Counted from the first letter of the stretch, positions 1 to 11,698 are shown. The stretch is 64,000 nucleotides of DNA from Thermomonas sp. (GCA_016720345.1 JADKKV010000005.1:186001-250000); one strand, 5' to 3'. The notes: generated from the sequence alone by a model not told the origin. Made by a program: numbers and translations.

Positions 1-1843
<1,843 letters not shown>

Positions 1844-1877
1844 CTGCCAGCCGCGGGTCCAGGCACACCGCCGGGTT

Positions 1878-1898
1878 GCCCGCGCGGCCTGCGCGGGC
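1878..1898. terminator. GC-rich hairpin after typA
   Basis: A perfect 8-bp inverted repeat (GCCCGCGC / GCGCGGGC, 5-base loop) lies 35 bases after the typA stop. There is no T-tract, so it is either a weak terminator or an mRNA-stabilising hairpin. Confidence 0.4.
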
Positions 1899-1931
1899 GA
1901 TGCTTGCGCATTCCCGCCCGGAGCCTCGCCG

Positions 1932-3542
1932 ATGACCCGCCTCTCGCTCGCGATCGCGCTGCTGCTGCTGGCCGCCTGCCAACAAACCGAAACCCCGCAG
2001 CCTGCCTCGGCGGAAGCCGCGGCAACCGCGGCACCCGCGCCTTTTGCGTTCGAGGAGGCCAGCATCGCCTCGCTCCAGGAGCAGATGGCCTCGGGCTCGC
2101 TGACCAGCCGCGCACTGGCCCAGGCCTACCTGGACCGCATCGCCGCGATCGATGACGCCGGCCCGCGGCTCAATGCCGTGATCGAGGCCAATCCCGACGC
2201 ATTGAAGGAAGCCGATGCGCTGGATGCCGAGCGCACGTCCGGCAAGCTGCGCGGCCCGCTGCACGGGATCCCGGTGCTGCTGAAGGACAACATCGACGCC
2301 ACCCCGATGGTGAACTCCGCCGGCTCGCTTGCGCTGGCCGAGCACCGGCCGAAGTCGGATGCGTTCCTGGTTGCCCGGCTGCGTGCCGCCGGTGCGGTGA
2401 TCCTGGGCAAGACCAACCTCAGCGAATGGGCGAACATCCGCTCCACCCGCTCCACCTCGGGCTGGAGCGCGCGCGGCGGGCAGACCAGGAACCCGTATGC
2501 GCTCGACCGCAATCCCTGCGGCTCCAGCGCGGGCACCGGCACCGCGATCGCCGCCAACCTCGCCGCGGTCGGCATCGGCACCGAAACCGACGGCAGCATC
2601 ATCTGCCCGTCCGCGGTGGCCGGCCTGGTCGGGATCAAACCGACGGTCGGGCTGGTCAGCCGCAGCGGCATCATCCCGATCTCGCATTCGCAGGACACCG
2701 CCGGGCCGATGGCGCGCAGCGTGGCCGACGCCGCCGCGGTGCTGACCGCGATCGCCGCTGCGGACGCCGCCGATGCCGCCACCAGCGAACATCCCGCGCG
2801 CACCGCGATCGACTACACCGCGCACCTGAAGCCCGCTGCGCTCAAGGGCGCGCGCATCGGCGTGCTGCGCAAGGCGATGGGCTACCAGCCGGACGTCGAC
2901 GCCGCGTTCGAACGCGCAGTGGCGGCGCTCAAGGCCGCCGGCGCGACCGTGGTCGATGCCGAGATCTCCACCGCCGGGCAATGGGGCGACGCCGAGCTCG
3001 AGGTGCTGCTGTACGAACTCAAGGCCGACCTCAATGCCTATCTCACCAGCAGCGGAGCTCCGGTGAAGTCGCTGGCCGGGGTGATCGCCTTCAACAAGCA
3101 GAACGCGGGAACGGAGATGCGCTACTTCGCGCAGGAGCTGTTCGAGCAGGCCGAGGCAAAGGGACCGCTGACCGACAGGGAATACCTCGACGCCCGCGAC
3201 AAGGCGCGGCGACTGGCCGGCCCCGAGGGCATCGACGCCGCGCTGAAGAAAGACAACCTGGACGCCCTGGTCGCGCCGTCGATGTCGCCGGCGTGGCCGA
3301 CCGACCCGATCAACGGCGACCACTTCACCGGTGCCGGCTACGGCGCGGCCGCGGTGGCCCGCTACCCCAGCATCAGCGTACCGATGGGCCACAGCCACGG
3401 CCTTCCGCTGGGCATCACCTTCATGGGCACCGCGTGGAGCGAAGCGCGCCTGGTCGAACTGGCCCACGCCTACGAGCAGGCCAGCAAGGCGCGCACGCCG
3501 CCGAAGTTCCTGCTGACCGTCGACCTGGACGAGGCCAGGTAA
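1932..3542 (+). CDS. Amidase-signature family lipoprotein
   Basis: This enzyme probably hydrolyses an amide bond; the substrate is unknown. Residues 1-16 form a lipoprotein signal with lipobox LAAC (acylated Cys16), so it is expected to be membrane-anchored in the periplasm. The amidase-signature catalytic triad can be placed at Lys118 (LLKDN), the cis-Ser in GSSAGTG (about 198-199) and nucleophile Ser222 (TDGSIICPS). At 536 residues it has the length usual for secreted amidases of this family. GGAG eight bases before the ATG supports the start. It converges on the DAHP synthase gene. It is unlikely to be GatA, since it is exported and lacks gatB/gatC neighbours. Confidence 0.9.
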   Translation: MTRLSLAIALLLLAACQQTETPQPASAEAAATAAPAPFAFEEASIASLQEQMASGSLTSRALAQAYLDRIAAIDDAGPRLNAVIEANPDALKEADALDAERTSGKLRGPLHGIPVLLKDNIDATPMVNSAGSLALAEHRPKSDAFLVARLRAAGAVILGKTNLSEWANIRSTRSTSGWSARGGQTRNPYALDRNPCGSSAGTGTAIAANLAAVGIGTETDGSIICPSAVAGLVGIKPTVGLVSRSGIIPISHSQDTAGPMARSVADAAAVLTAIAAADAADAATSEHPARTAIDYTAHLKPAALKGARIGVLRKAMGYQPDVDAAFERAVAALKAAGATVVDAEISTAGQWGDAELEVLLYELKADLNAYLTSSGAPVKSLAGVIAFNKQNAGTEMRYFAQELFEQAEAKGPLTDREYLDARDKARRLAGPEGIDAALKKDNLDALVAPSMSPAWPTDPINGDHFTGAGYGAAAVARYPSISVPMGHSHGLPLGITFMGTAWSEARLVELAHAYEQASKARTPPKFLLTVDLDEAR

Positions 3543-3581
3543 GGCTGGCGTGCCGATCCCGCGGGTACGCCGGATCTGCGC

Positions 3582-4970
3582 TCAGTCCGCCGCGATCTCG
3601 CCGCGCTTGCGCACGATCAGCATCGCGATCTCCAGCGCCTGCTCGTAATTGAGCCGCGGGTCCACGGTGCTGCGGTAGTCGCGCTGCAGGTCGAGCTCGG
3701 TCAGCTCGCGGGCGCCACCCAGGCACTCGGTGACGTTTTCGCCGGTCAGCTCAAGGTGCACGCCACCCAGCCGGGTGCCGGCGGCCGCATGCACGTCGAA
3801 CGCCTGCTCCAGCTCGCCGCGGATGTTGTCGAAGCGGCGCGTCTTGTAGCCGTTGGCGGTCGCCTCGGTGTTGCCATGCATCGGGTCGCACACCCACAGC
3901 ACGCGCCGCCCTTCGCGCCTGATCGCCTCCAGCAACGGCGGCAACTTGTCCGCGATGGCGGTGGCGCCCATGCGGTGGATGAAGGCCAGCTTGCCGGGTT
4001 CGTCGTCGGGATTGAGCACGTCGACCAGGCGCAGCAACTGGTCCGGCGCCACCGACGGGCCGATCTTGATCGCGACCGGGTTGCGGATGCCGCGGAAATA
4101 CTCGACGTGCGCGCCGTCCATGGCGGCGGTGCGCATGCCGATCCACGGGTAATGGGTACCGAGGTTGAACCAGCCGTGCTGGCGCGGCACCTGCCGGGTC
4201 TGCGCCTCTTCGTATGGCAGCAGCAAGGCCTCGTGCGAGGTGTAGAAATCGACCCGGTTGATGTTGTGGACCTGGCTGCCGGTCAGGGTCTCCATGAAGC
4301 GCACCGCATCGCCGATCGCACCGACCATGCGCTGGTATTCGTGCGCCAGCGGGGCCTGCCCGACCCAGCCCAGGTCCCAGTACTCCGGGTGGTGCAGGTC
4401 GGCGAATCCGCCGTCGATCAGCGCGCGCACGAAGTTCATGGTCATCGCCGAGCGCGCGTGCGCCTTCACCATCCGCCGCGGATCCGGGGTGCGCGCCGCC
4501 GCGGTGAACTCCGGCGCATTGACCATGTCGCCGCGATAGCTCGGCAGGGTGGTGTCGCCGATCGTTTCGGTATCGGCCGAACGTGGCTTGGCGTACTGGC
4601 CGGCGAATCGGCCTACCCGCACGACCGGCAGTTTCAGCCCGTGCACCAGCACCAGGCTCATCTGCAGCAGCACCTTCAGGCGGTTCGAGATCACCGACGA
4701 ATTGCATTCGGCGAAGGTTTCGGCGCAGTCGCCGCCCTGCAGCAGGAAGCGGCTGCCTTCCTGCGCATCCGCCAGTTGCTGCTTGAGCGACTGGATTTCC
4801 CACGAGGTCACCAGCGGCGGCAAAGCGCGCAACTCGTCCTGCACCGCGGCCAGCGCCGCCAGGTCGGGGTACTGCGGCAGCTGCAGCGCGCGGCGCGTGC
4901 GCCAGCTATCCGGCGCCCAGGCGTCGATGTCGTTGTCAGCGGGAGGAACGGCGTGCTGGGCGTGTGGCAT
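3582..4970 (-). CDS. aroF: 3-deoxy-7-phosphoheptulonate synthase, class II
   Basis: It catalyses the first shikimate-pathway step, condensing phosphoenolpyruvate and erythrose 4-phosphate to DAHP. The protein matches the plant-type (class II) family throughout: GGDCAETF with metal-ligand Cys82, RVGRFAGQYAKPRS, the NPVAIKIGPS segment and VCDPMHGNT. The reading frame extends upstream to a TTG at 5027, but the ATG at 4970 gives a 462-residue protein like other class II enzymes and starts close to the conserved W-P-SWR segment. No Shine-Dalgarno is visible; the bases just before the ATG instead read GATCACCTCC. The symbol is tentative because class II enzymes are named inconsistently. Confidence 0.92.
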   Translation of the reverse strand: MPHAQHAVPPADNDIDAWAPDSWRTRRALQLPQYPDLAALAAVQDELRALPPLVTSWEIQSLKQQLADAQEGSRFLLQGGDCAETFAECNSSVISNRLKVLLQMSLVLVHGLKLPVVRVGRFAGQYAKPRSADTETIGDTTLPSYRGDMVNAPEFTAAARTPDPRRMVKAHARSAMTMNFVRALIDGGFADLHHPEYWDLGWVGQAPLAHEYQRMVGAIGDAVRFMETLTGSQVHNINRVDFYTSHEALLLPYEEAQTRQVPRQHGWFNLGTHYPWIGMRTAAMDGAHVEYFRGIRNPVAIKIGPSVAPDQLLRLVDVLNPDDEPGKLAFIHRMGATAIADKLPPLLEAIRREGRRVLWVCDPMHGNTEATANGYKTRRFDNIRGELEQAFDVHAAAGTRLGGVHLELTGENVTECLGGARELTELDLQRDYRSTVDPRLNYEQALEIAMLIVRKRGEIAAD

Positions 4971-5030
4971 GGAGGTGATCGCGAGGATGCTGCATTGCAT
5001 CATCGCGTTGCAGCCCGTCCATCGCAACTG

Positions 5031-5552
5031 TTACCTGTGGAACCGATGCTTCCCGCGGCGCCGGAACCCGGCATGCAGGGCCCACAGGCCCAGCCCGACG
5101 AACCATGCCAGTACCCACATCGGCATGCTCAGGCCCAGGAAGGTCCAGTCGATGTTGCTGCAGTCGCCGGTTGCGAGCAGCACTTCGCGCGCCGCACCCA
5201 GCCAGGAATGCTGTTCGACGATGAAGTTGAGGCCCGGCCCGCAACTGGGCAATTCCGGCGGGTTGAGCTGCACCCAGGAATGGCGGCCCGCATAGCCCGC
5301 GCCTGCGCCGGCGGCGATCACCGCAAGCACCGACCAGGCCTTGCGCGCACCCGGCGCACGCGGGTCGTGCAGCGCCCCGAGCAGGAACACCATCCCGAGT
5401 GCGGCGAAGCACAGCCGCTGGAAGATGCAGAACGGGCACGGCTGGATGCCCAGCTGGAACTGCACGTAGAACGCATAGCCGAGCAACGCGACGCAGGCCG
5501 CGAGTCCAAGCAGGAATTGCGCGCGGAAGGACAGGCTGCGGAACGGATTCAT
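5031..5552 (-). CDS. dsbB: Disulfide bond formation protein B
   Basis: DsbB is an inner-membrane quinone reductase that reoxidises periplasmic DsbA. Four hydrophobic segments are visible. The first catalytic pair is CPFC (Cys39 and Cys42) and the second is Cys104 and Cys131, both in the loop positions known from E. coli DsbB. The ATG at 5552 gives 173 residues; a TTG four codons upstream (5564) is a weaker alternative. The gene lies 60 bases upstream of the DAHP synthase gene on the same strand and just downstream of the alpha-operon terminator, so it is likely transcribed separately from the ribosomal genes. Confidence 0.95.
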   Translation of the reverse strand: MNPFRSLSFRAQFLLGLAACVALLGYAFYVQFQLGIQPCPFCIFQRLCFAALGMVFLLGALHDPRAPGARKAWSVLAVIAAGAGAGYAGRHSWVQLNPPELPSCGPGLNFIVEQHSWLGAAREVLLATGDCSNIDWTFLGLSMPMWVLAWFVGLGLWALHAGFRRRGKHRFHR

Positions 5553-5603
5553 GAGCACGGCCAACGGGGGAATCGGTCGATTATGGTCCAGACCCGCGCA
5601 AAC

Positions 5604-5627
5604 AAAAAACCCCGGAAGTCCCGGGGT
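5604..5627 (-). terminator. Rho-independent terminator of the alpha operon
   Basis: On the minus strand, CCCCGG / CCGGGG form a stem with a 5-base loop, followed directly by six T residues. It lies 28 bases after the rplQ stop and closes the long ribosomal transcription run. Confidence 0.88.
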
Positions 5628-5654
5628 CTCTTGATGCGACGCTGGCGCTACCGC

Positions 5655-6026
5655 TTACTCGGTGGCTTGCGGACGATCCACCAGCTCGACATAGGCCATC
5701 GGCGCGTTGTCGCCGGCGCGGAAGCCGCACTTCAGGATGCGCAGGTAGCCACCCGGACGCTGCGCGTAGCGCGGGCCGAGGATGGTGAACAGGGTGCCGA
5801 CCGCTTCCTTGTCGCGCAGGCGCGCGAACGCGAGGCGGCGGTTGGCGACGCCATCGACCTTGGCCAGGGTGATCAGCGGCTCGGCGACGCGGCGCAGTTC
5901 CTTCGCCTTCGGCAGGGTGGTGCGGATCAGTTCGTTCTTGAACAGCGAGGCCGCCATGTTGGAGAACATCGCGCCACGGTGGGCACTGGTGCGGTTGAAC
6001 TTGCGGCCGGATTTCTGGTGACGCAT
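5655..6026 (-). CDS. rplQ: 50S ribosomal protein L17
   Basis: bL17 sits near the exit-tunnel opening of the large subunit. The 123-residue protein starts [17 protein letters not shown], the diagnostic L17 N-terminus, and ends with a [20 protein letters not shown] tail typical of the family. It is the last gene of the alpha operon, but is separated from rpoA by an unusually long 283-base hairpin-rich spacer. A good terminator follows. Confidence 0.98.
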   Translation of the reverse strand: MRHQKSGRKFNRTSAHRGAMFSNMAASLFKNELIRTTLPKAKELRRVAEPLITLAKVDGVANRRLAFARLRDKEAVGTLFTILGPRYAQRPGGYLRILKCGFRAGDNAPMAYVELVDRPQATE

Positions 6027-6309
6027 GACTTGGATTCCTTGGGCTGAAGATTGGCGCTATTGGAGTTCGCTGTCGCCATCCTGGCGTTGTGCCCCGTGTT
6101 CCGGGCGGGTGGACTGCGGTTGGCCCGTGCCGGCGTCCCTTGCCGGCCATGCCGCGAACGTTTCGTTCGTCGGCGAAGTGGTGCGATGAAGCGGTACAAC
6201 AAGACGGAGGCCGCGGCTGCGCCGCGTTTGCACCTCCGGCCCTCGCGCATAGCGCTCGGGCCTTCGCTCGCGCAGGCGATGCCGGACGGCATCGCCCGAG
6301 CGCGCTCGC
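6027..6309 (-). promoter_or_regulatory. Structured rpoA-rplQ spacer with competing hairpins
   Basis: This 283-base spacer has no gene. A 22-base palindrome (GGCGATGCC / GGCATCGCC arms, 6276-6297) overlaps a 10-bp stem joining GCGCTCGGGC (6253-6262) to GCCCGAGCGC (6295-6304), so the two cannot both form fully. Possible roles are attenuation, RNA processing or adjusting the rpoA to rplQ ratio; this is inference. Confidence 0.45.
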
Positions 6310-7308
6310 TTACCCCAGCATGCCGTGCGCCGAGATCCCGGCCGGCGGCCAGTTCTCGAGCTTCATGCCAAGCGACAGGCCGCGCTGGGCCAGCACTTCC
6401 TTGATCTCGGTGAGCGACTTCTTGCCCAGGTTCGGGGTCTTGAGCAGCTCGACTTCGGTCTTCTGGATCAGGTCGCCGATGTAGTAGATGCTCTCGGCCT
6501 TGAGGCAGTTCGCCGAACGCACGGTCAGCTCCAGGTCGTCGATCGGGCGCAGCAGCACCGGGTCCACGCCGCTGGCAACCGGCTTCGCCGCACCGCGGTC
6601 GCGGTGGGTGAAGTCGCCGAACACCGACAGCTGGTCGCTGAGGATGTCGGCGGCGGTGCGCACGGCTTCCTCGGCGTCGATGGTGCCATTGGTCTCGATG
6701 TCGAGCACCAGCTTGTCGAGGTCGGTGCGCTGTTCGACGCGCGCGGACTCGACCGCATACGCCACGCGGCGGACCGGCGAGAACGAGGCATCCAGCATCA
6801 GGCGGCCGATCGCGCGGGTTTCTTCATCCGGGCGGCGGCGCGCAGCGGCCGGCTGGTAGCCGAAACCGCGGCTGATGGTAAGGCGCATGTTGAGCGCCAC
6901 GTCCTTGGTCAGGCTGGCGATCACGTGGTCGGGGTTCAGCACCTCGACGTTGTGGCTGGTCTTGATGTCGCCGGCGGTGACGATGCCCGGGCCCTGCTTC
7001 TTGAGCTCCAGGGTGTCGCTGTCGCCGCTGTGCATGCGGATGGCAACGTCCTTCAGGTTCAGCAGGACTTCGAGCACGTCCTCCTGCAGGCCTTCGACCG
7101 TGGTGTACTCGTGCAGCACGCCGTCGATCTCGACCTCGGTGATCGCGAAGCCGGGGATCGAGGACAGCAGCACGCGGCGCAGCGCGTTGCCGAGGGTATG
7201 ACCGTAGCCGCGTTCCAGCGGTTCGATCACGACCTTGGCGCGGTTGTCGGCGATGCGCTCGATCTGCGGACCGCGGGGGCGCAGCACTTGGGTTGCGGTA
7301 ACCGTCAT
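6310..7308 (-). CDS. rpoA: DNA-directed RNA polymerase subunit alpha
   Basis: The alpha dimer scaffolds assembly of beta and beta', and its C-terminal domain contacts UP elements and activators. The 332-residue product has the N-terminal dimerisation domain ([17 protein letters not shown]) and the C-terminal helix-hairpin-helix domain ([18 protein letters not shown]). The ATG at 7308 is preceded by AGGAG; the frame extends 16 codons upstream but without homologous sequence. It lies 52 bases after rpsD in the alpha operon. Confidence 0.98.
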   Translation of the reverse strand: MTVTATQVLRPRGPQIERIADNRAKVVIEPLERGYGHTLGNALRRVLLSSIPGFAITEVEIDGVLHEYTTVEGLQEDVLEVLLNLKDVAIRMHSGDSDTLELKKQGPGIVTAGDIKTSHNVEVLNPDHVIASLTKDVALNMRLTISRGFGYQPAAARRRPDEETRAIGRLMLDASFSPVRRVAYAVESARVEQRTDLDKLVLDIETNGTIDAEEAVRTAADILSDQLSVFGDFTHRDRGAAKPVASGVDPVLLRPIDDLELTVRSANCLKAESIYYIGDLIQKTEVELLKTPNLGKKSLTEIKEVLAQRGLSLGMKLENWPPAGISAHGMLG

Positions 7309-7360
7309 TCGTGATGTCTCCTGCTGGCCTGCGCGGGGGGCGCAGGCCGGTGGCAATGGC

Positions 7361-7990
7361 TTACTTCGAGTACAGCTCGACGATCAGCGCTTCGTTGATG
7401 TCGCGCGGCAGGTCGGCGCGGTCCGGCACGGCCTTGAAGACGCCGGCGAACTTGTTCGCATCGACCTCGACCCACGACGGCGACAGGTCCATCTGCTGGG
7501 CAACGGTCAGCGATTCCTTGACCCGGAGCTGGCGGGCAGCCTTCTCGGACAGGGCGATCGCGTCGCCGGCCTTGACCGCGTAGGACGGCAGGTTGACCGA
7601 CTTGCCGTTGACGGTGATGCCGCGATGGCTGACCAGCTGGCGCGCGGCCGGGCGGGTGACCGCGAAGCCCATGCGATACACGACGTTGTCGAGGCGGGTC
7701 TCCAGCATCTGCAGGAGGTTCTCGCCGGTGTTGCCCTTCTTGGTCGCGGCCTTCTTGTAGTAATTGCGGAACTGGCGCTCCAGCAGGCCGTAGATGCGCT
7801 TGACCTTCTGCTTCTCGCGCAGCTGGGTGGCGTAGTCGGACAGCTTGCCCTTGCGCACGTTGGCGCCGTGCTGGCCGGGCTTCTGCTCCAGCTTGCACTT
7901 GGAATCGAGCGCGCGCGCCGGCGACTTCAGGCCGAGGTCGGCGCCTTCGCGACGGGCGAGCTTACAGGTGGGACCGATATAACGAGCCAT
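7361..7990 (-). CDS. rpsD: 30S ribosomal protein S4
   Basis: uS4 is a primary 16S rRNA binder that nucleates 30S assembly; in E. coli it represses the alpha operon. The 209-residue protein begins [16 protein letters not shown] and contains the S4 RNA-binding domain ([11 protein letters not shown]...GITVNGK). The N-terminus has a single Cys (CKLARR) rather than a zinc-binding four-Cys cluster, so this is the zinc-free form. Confidence 0.98.
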   Translation of the reverse strand: MARYIGPTCKLARREGADLGLKSPARALDSKCKLEQKPGQHGANVRKGKLSDYATQLREKQKVKRIYGLLERQFRNYYKKAATKKGNTGENLLQMLETRLDNVVYRMGFAVTRPAARQLVSHRGITVNGKSVNLPSYAVKAGDAIALSEKAARQLRVKESLTVAQQMDLSPSWVEVDANKFAGVFKAVPDRADLPRDINEALIVELYSK

Positions 7991-8009
7991 TTTCTTCTGC
8001 TCCCCGGCG

Positions 8010-8402
8010 TCAGACGCGACGCTTCTTCGGCGGACGGCATCCGTTGTGCGGGATGGGCGTCACGTCGATGATGTTGATGATCTTGTAGCCGACGTTGTTC
8101 AACGAACGCACGGCCGACTCGCGCCCCGGGCCCGGGCCCTTGATGCGCACTTCCAGCGACTTCACCCCGTAATCGAGGGCGGCCTTGCCGGCCTTCTCGG
8201 CGGCGACCTGCGCGGCGAACGGGGTCGACTTGCGCGAACCGCGGAAACCCGCGCCGCCCGAAGTGGCCCACGACAGCGCATTGCCCTGGCGATCGGTGAT
8301 GGTGACGATGGTGTTGTTGAAAGAAGCGTGGACGTGGGCGATGCCGTCGGTGACGACGCGCTTGATCTTCTTCTTGGTCTTGGTTGCTGCAGGCTTGGCC
8401 AT
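8010..8402 (-). CDS. rpsK: 30S ribosomal protein S11
   Basis: uS11 lines the mRNA exit channel of the 30S platform. The 130-residue protein has the S11 hallmarks: [15 protein letters not shown] near the N-terminus and the C-terminal [18 protein letters not shown]. It lies between rpsM (12-base gap) and rpsD (19-base gap) in the alpha operon. Confidence 0.98.
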   Translation of the reverse strand: MAKPAATKTKKKIKRVVTDGIAHVHASFNNTIVTITDRQGNALSWATSGGAGFRGSRKSTPFAAQVAAEKAGKAALDYGVKSLEVRIKGPGPGRESAVRSLNNVGYKIINIIDVTPIPHNGCRPPKKRRV

Positions 8403-8414
8403 GATGTCTGTCCC

Positions 8415-8771
8415 TTACTTCTTGATGGCCTTGCGCGGACCCTTGCGGGTGCGTGCATTGGTACGGGTGCGCTGGCCACGCAGCGGCAGGCCGCGACGAT
8501 GGCGCAGGCCGCGGTAGCAGGCCAGGTCCATCAGTCGCTTGATCGCCATGCCGACTTCGCGGCGCAGGTCGCCCTCGACCACGAACTTGCCGACTTCGGC
8601 GCGCAGGCGCTCGACGTCCGGCTCGGACAGGTCACGGATCTTGGTCGACGAATTCACGCCGGCCGACTCGCAGACCTGCTTGGAACGGGTACGGCCGATG
8701 CCGTAGATGCTTTGCAGCCCGACCCAGACGTGCTTCTGGGCAGGCAGGTTGACGCCCGCAATACGCGCCAT
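8415..8771 (-). CDS. rpsM: 30S ribosomal protein S13
   Basis: uS13 sits on the 30S head and contacts the P-site tRNA and subunit bridges. It is 118 residues, the same as in E. coli, beginning [10 protein letters not shown] and ending in the basic GPRKAIKK tail. The frame is open far upstream, but homology starts at the ATG at 8771. It is the first gene of the alpha operon, with its own candidate promoter 60 bases upstream. No rpmJ gene lies between it and secY. Confidence 0.98.
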   Translation of the reverse strand: MARIAGVNLPAQKHVWVGLQSIYGIGRTRSKQVCESAGVNSSTKIRDLSEPDVERLRAEVGKFVVEGDLRREVGMAIKRLMDLACYRGLRHRRGLPLRGQRTRTNARTRKGPRKAIKK

Positions 8772-9178
8772 AAGGCGATCTCCGATAACGTAAAGGCGGC
8801 GGATTTGGCAATCCGGCGCAGTGAACATGAAATTATAGCGAGGTCTCGGGTTTTCAGGAAGCCCCCGCCCGGAATGGCGCGGGAACCCGGCATGGGGAGT
8901 GTGCCCATGCTCCGGCGATGGCCCCGAACTGGCAGTACCCGGCAGGCTTCCCTCGCGGAAAGGCTCCCCGGCCTGCCCGCGCGCTACTCCGGCGCGCGGG
9001 TCGGTTCGGGGCCACCCGTGCGCGAGACTGCCGCCCGGGTCGCCCATTTGCCAAGCCGCGCAGATGTCGGCTTTGGCTGGTTGTTCGTTGCCATCCATGG
9101 CGCTGGTTCACGGGCTCCGTGGAGCCCTGCCCGGACTCCTGTCCGGGCGCTCGGCGGTTCAGCGCAGCAGTGCTGCGC
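8772..9178 (-). other. 407-base secY-rpsM spacer: hairpin array plus alpha-operon promoter
   Basis: No gene is seen; in E. coli rpmJ lies here. After secY come, in transcription order, perfect hairpins at 9161-9179 (8-bp arms), 9129-9148 (GCCCGGAC / GTCCGGGC), 9112-9127, 8976-9000 (9-bp arms) and 8890-8910 (7-bp arms). A sigma-70-like promoter then precedes rpsM. The spacer separates the spc and alpha transcription units. Confidence 0.6.
8832..8860 (-). promoter_or_regulatory. Candidate sigma-70 promoter of the alpha operon
   Basis: On the minus strand a perfect -10 TATAAT (8832-8837) follows a weak -35 TTCCTG (8855-8860) with a 17-base spacer. Transcription would start near 8825, about 54 bases before rpsM. 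Confidence 0.65.
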
Positions 9179-10531
9179 TTAGCGCGAACCCCCTCGCCCC
9201 TTCAGGTTCGCCTTCTTCAGCAGGCTCTCGTACTGGTGCGACATCAGGTGCGCCTGGATCTGCGCGATGAAATCCATCACCACGACCACCACGATCAACA
9301 GCGAGGTTCCGCCGAAGTAGAACGAGGTCCCCAGCTGGGTGCGCATGATCTCCGGCAACAGGCAGACCAGAACCAGGTACAGCGAACCCGCCAGCGTCAG
9401 CCGGGTCAGCACGCCGTCGACATAGTCCGCGGTCGCCTTGCCCGGCCTGATGCCCGGGATCAGCGCGCCCGACTTCTTCAGGTTGTCCGCGGTTTCCTGC
9501 GAATTGAACACCAGCGCGGTGTAGAAGAACGCGAAACCGATGATCAGCGCGGCCAGCAGGATCATGTGCAGCGGCTCGCCGGGCGACAGCATCTGGCTCA
9601 CCTTCTGCAGCCAGCTGGTCGCCGCATTGCCGGACTGGCCGAACCACGTCGAGGCGGTGGCCGGGAACATGATGATCGACGAGGCGAAAATCGGCGGGAT
9701 GACGCCCGACATGTTGAGCTTGAGCGGCAGGAACGAGCTCTGGTTCATGTACGCGCCGCGGCCACCCTGGCGACGCGCGTAGTTCACGGTGATGCGGCGC
9801 TGGCCGCGCTCCATGAACACCACGAACCAGGTGAAGCCCATCACGATGGCGAGGATGAAGAACACCGTGATCCACTGCATGTCGCCGCTGTTGGCCTGCT
9901 GCAGGGTGTTGAGCACCGCGCCCGGCAGGCCGGCGACGATGCCGGCGAAGATGATCAGCGACACGCCGTTGCCGATCCCGCGCTCGGTGATCTGCTCGCC
10001 CATCCACATCAGGAACATGGTGCCGGCGGTCAGCGAGACCACCGCGGTCATCACGAAGCCGGGGCCCGGGTTGTACACCACCGGGATCCCGCCGCTGGCG
10101 CCCTGGCCCTGCAGGGCGATGGCGATGCCGGCGGCCTGGAACACGGCCAGGAACACCGCGCCGTAGCGCGAATACTGGGTGATCTTGCGACGGCCGGATT
10201 CGCCTTCCTTCTGCAACGCCTTCAGGCTGGGCAGGATCTGCACCATCAGCTGCATCACGATCGACGCGGAGATGTACGGGATCACGTTCAGCGCGAACAG
10301 CGAGAACCGCGAAAGCGCGCCGCCGCTGAACATGTTGAACATGTCCACGATGGTGCCCTGCTGCGATTCCATCAGCTGCAGCATGGCTTCCGGGTTCACG
10401 CCCGGCACCGGGATGAAGCAGCCGATGCGATAGACGATCAACGCACCGAGGACGAACAGCAGGCGCGAGCGAAGTTCAGTGAACTTGCCCGCGCCCGCGA
10501 GGCCCGACAACGCATTCGCGTTTCGCGACAT
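9179..10531 (-). CDS. secY: Preprotein translocase subunit SecY
   Basis: SecY is the channel of the SecYEG translocon in the inner membrane. The 450-residue protein has about ten transmembrane segments, the conserved [10 protein letters not shown] segment in the first helix region and the [22 protein letters not shown] loop region. It ends the spc operon, seven bases after rplO. A hairpin starts at its stop codon and four more follow, suggesting the transcript ends or is processed there. Confidence 0.98.
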   Translation of the reverse strand: MSRNANALSGLAGAGKFTELRSRLLFVLGALIVYRIGCFIPVPGVNPEAMLQLMESQQGTIVDMFNMFSGGALSRFSLFALNVIPYISASIVMQLMVQILPSLKALQKEGESGRRKITQYSRYGAVFLAVFQAAGIAIALQGQGASGGIPVVYNPGPGFVMTAVVSLTAGTMFLMWMGEQITERGIGNGVSLIIFAGIVAGLPGAVLNTLQQANSGDMQWITVFFILAIVMGFTWFVVFMERGQRRITVNYARRQGGRGAYMNQSSFLPLKLNMSGVIPPIFASSIIMFPATASTWFGQSGNAATSWLQKVSQMLSPGEPLHMILLAALIIGFAFFYTALVFNSQETADNLKKSGALIPGIRPGKATADYVDGVLTRLTLAGSLYLVLVCLLPEIMRTQLGTSFYFGGTSLLIVVVVVMDFIAQIQAHLMSHQYESLLKKANLKGRGGSR

Positions 10532-10538
10532 TCGCCGG

Positions 10539-10976
10539 TTACTCCGCCAGCTTGCCGCCGGCGGCCTCGATCGCCGCCTTGGCGCCGGCGGTCGCAGCGA
10601 TGCCCTTCAGCACGTACGCCTTGCTGACCTCGCCCTTGACCACGATCTTGGCGCGCTTGGCGGTGCTCGGCACCAGCTTGGCGGCACGCAGGGCGGCGAA
10701 ATCGACATCACCGGCCGGCAGCGTGTCCAGCTTGTACAGCAGCACTTCCGCACAGTCGTTGGCCAGCTTCGAACGGAAGCCGATCTTCGGCAGGCGGCGC
10801 TGCATGGGCATCTGGCCGCCTTCGAACCCGGCCTTGATCTTGCCCTTGCCGGCGCGCGCGAACGAGCCCTTGTGGCCGCGGCCACAGGTCTTGCCGAGGC
10901 CGGAACCGATGCCGCGGCCGACGCGCTTGCGTTCCTGGCGGGCGCCCTCGGCGGGGCTCAAAGTATTCATTTTCAT
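10539..10976 (-). CDS. rplO: 50S ribosomal protein L15
   Basis: uL15 is a late-assembly large-subunit protein. The 145-residue sequence has the family start [17 protein letters not shown] with the [13 protein letters not shown] segment. Two in-frame ATGs exist (10976 and 10970); AGG nine bases before the first favours 10976. It is four bases after rpmD and seven before secY in the spc operon. Confidence 0.98.
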   Translation of the reverse strand: MKMNTLSPAEGARQERKRVGRGIGSGLGKTCGRGHKGSFARAGKGKIKAGFEGGQMPMQRRLPKIGFRSKLANDCAEVLLYKLDTLPAGDVDFAALRAAKLVPSTAKRAKIVVKGEVSKAYVLKGIAATAGAKAAIEAAGGKLAE

Positions 10977-10980
10977 GGGA

Positions 10981-11172
10981 TCAATCCTCGACCTTGACCA
11001 GGTAATGCAGCTGGTTGATCAGGCCACGCACCTGCGGGCTGTCCTTCAGCACGCGGACGCTGTTCAGCTTGCCCAGCCCGAGCGCCTTCACCGACAGGCG
11101 ATGGCGCGACTGGGTACCGCGCAGGCCCTTGACCAGGCGAACGGTGACCGTTCCGGTTTCATTCTTAGCCAT
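10981..11172 (-). CDS. rpmD: 50S ribosomal protein L30
   Basis: uL30 is a small large-subunit protein. The 63-residue product carries the L30 core ([15 protein letters not shown] ... [16 protein letters not shown]). Its start overlaps the 3' end of rpsE by eight bases, indicating translational coupling. Confidence 0.97.
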   Translation of the reverse strand: MAKNETGTVTVRLVKGLRGTQSRHRLSVKALGLGKLNSVRVLKDSPQVRGLINQLHYLVKVED

Positions 11173-11698
11173 GGACCACGTCCTCCAGCTTCTTGCCGCG
11201 CTTGGCCGCGATCTTGGCCGGCGAGGTCATCGACTCCAGGCCGCGGATGGTGGCGCGCACCAGGTTGATCGGGTTGCGCGAACCGGTGGCCTTGGCCAGC
11301 ACGTTCTTCACGCCCACCGCTTCCAGCACCGCGCGCATCGCGCCGCCGGCGATCACGCCGGTACCTTCGGAGGCCGGCATCATGAACACGCTGGCTGCAC
11401 CGTGGCGGGCCTTCACCTGGTGGAACAGGGTGCCGCTGTTGAGGTCGACCGAGCTCATGCCACGGCGCGCCTGCTCCATCGACTTCTGGATGGCCACCGG
11501 CACTTCGCGCGCCTTGCCATAGCCAAAGCCGACCTTGCCGGCGCCGTCGCCCACCACCGTCAACGCGGTGAAGGTGAACTGGCGACCGCCCTTGACGGTC
11601 TTGCTGACGCGGTTGACCGCGACCAGCTTTTCGATCATGCCGTCATCGACCTCTTCGCGGTCGCGTCCGCGGCCGCGGGATTCGCGTGGTTCTGCCAT
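11165..11698 (-). CDS. rpsE: 30S ribosomal protein S5
   Basis: uS5 helps control decoding accuracy and mRNA helicase activity. The product is 177 residues with a short Arg/Glu-rich lead ([16 protein letters not shown]) before the double-stranded RNA-binding domain and the S5 C-terminal domain ([23 protein letters not shown]). The ATG at 11698 is where homology starts. A 163-base spacer separates it from rplR, longer than usual. Confidence 0.98.
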   Translation of the reverse strand: MAEPRESRGRGRDREEVDDGMIEKLVAVNRVSKTVKGGRQFTFTALTVVGDGAGKVGFGYGKAREVPVAIQKSMEQARRGMSSVDLNSGTLFHQVKARHGAASVFMMPASEGTGVIAGGAMRAVLEAVGVKNVLAKATGSRNPINLVRATIRGLESMTSPAKIAAKRGKKLEDVVHG

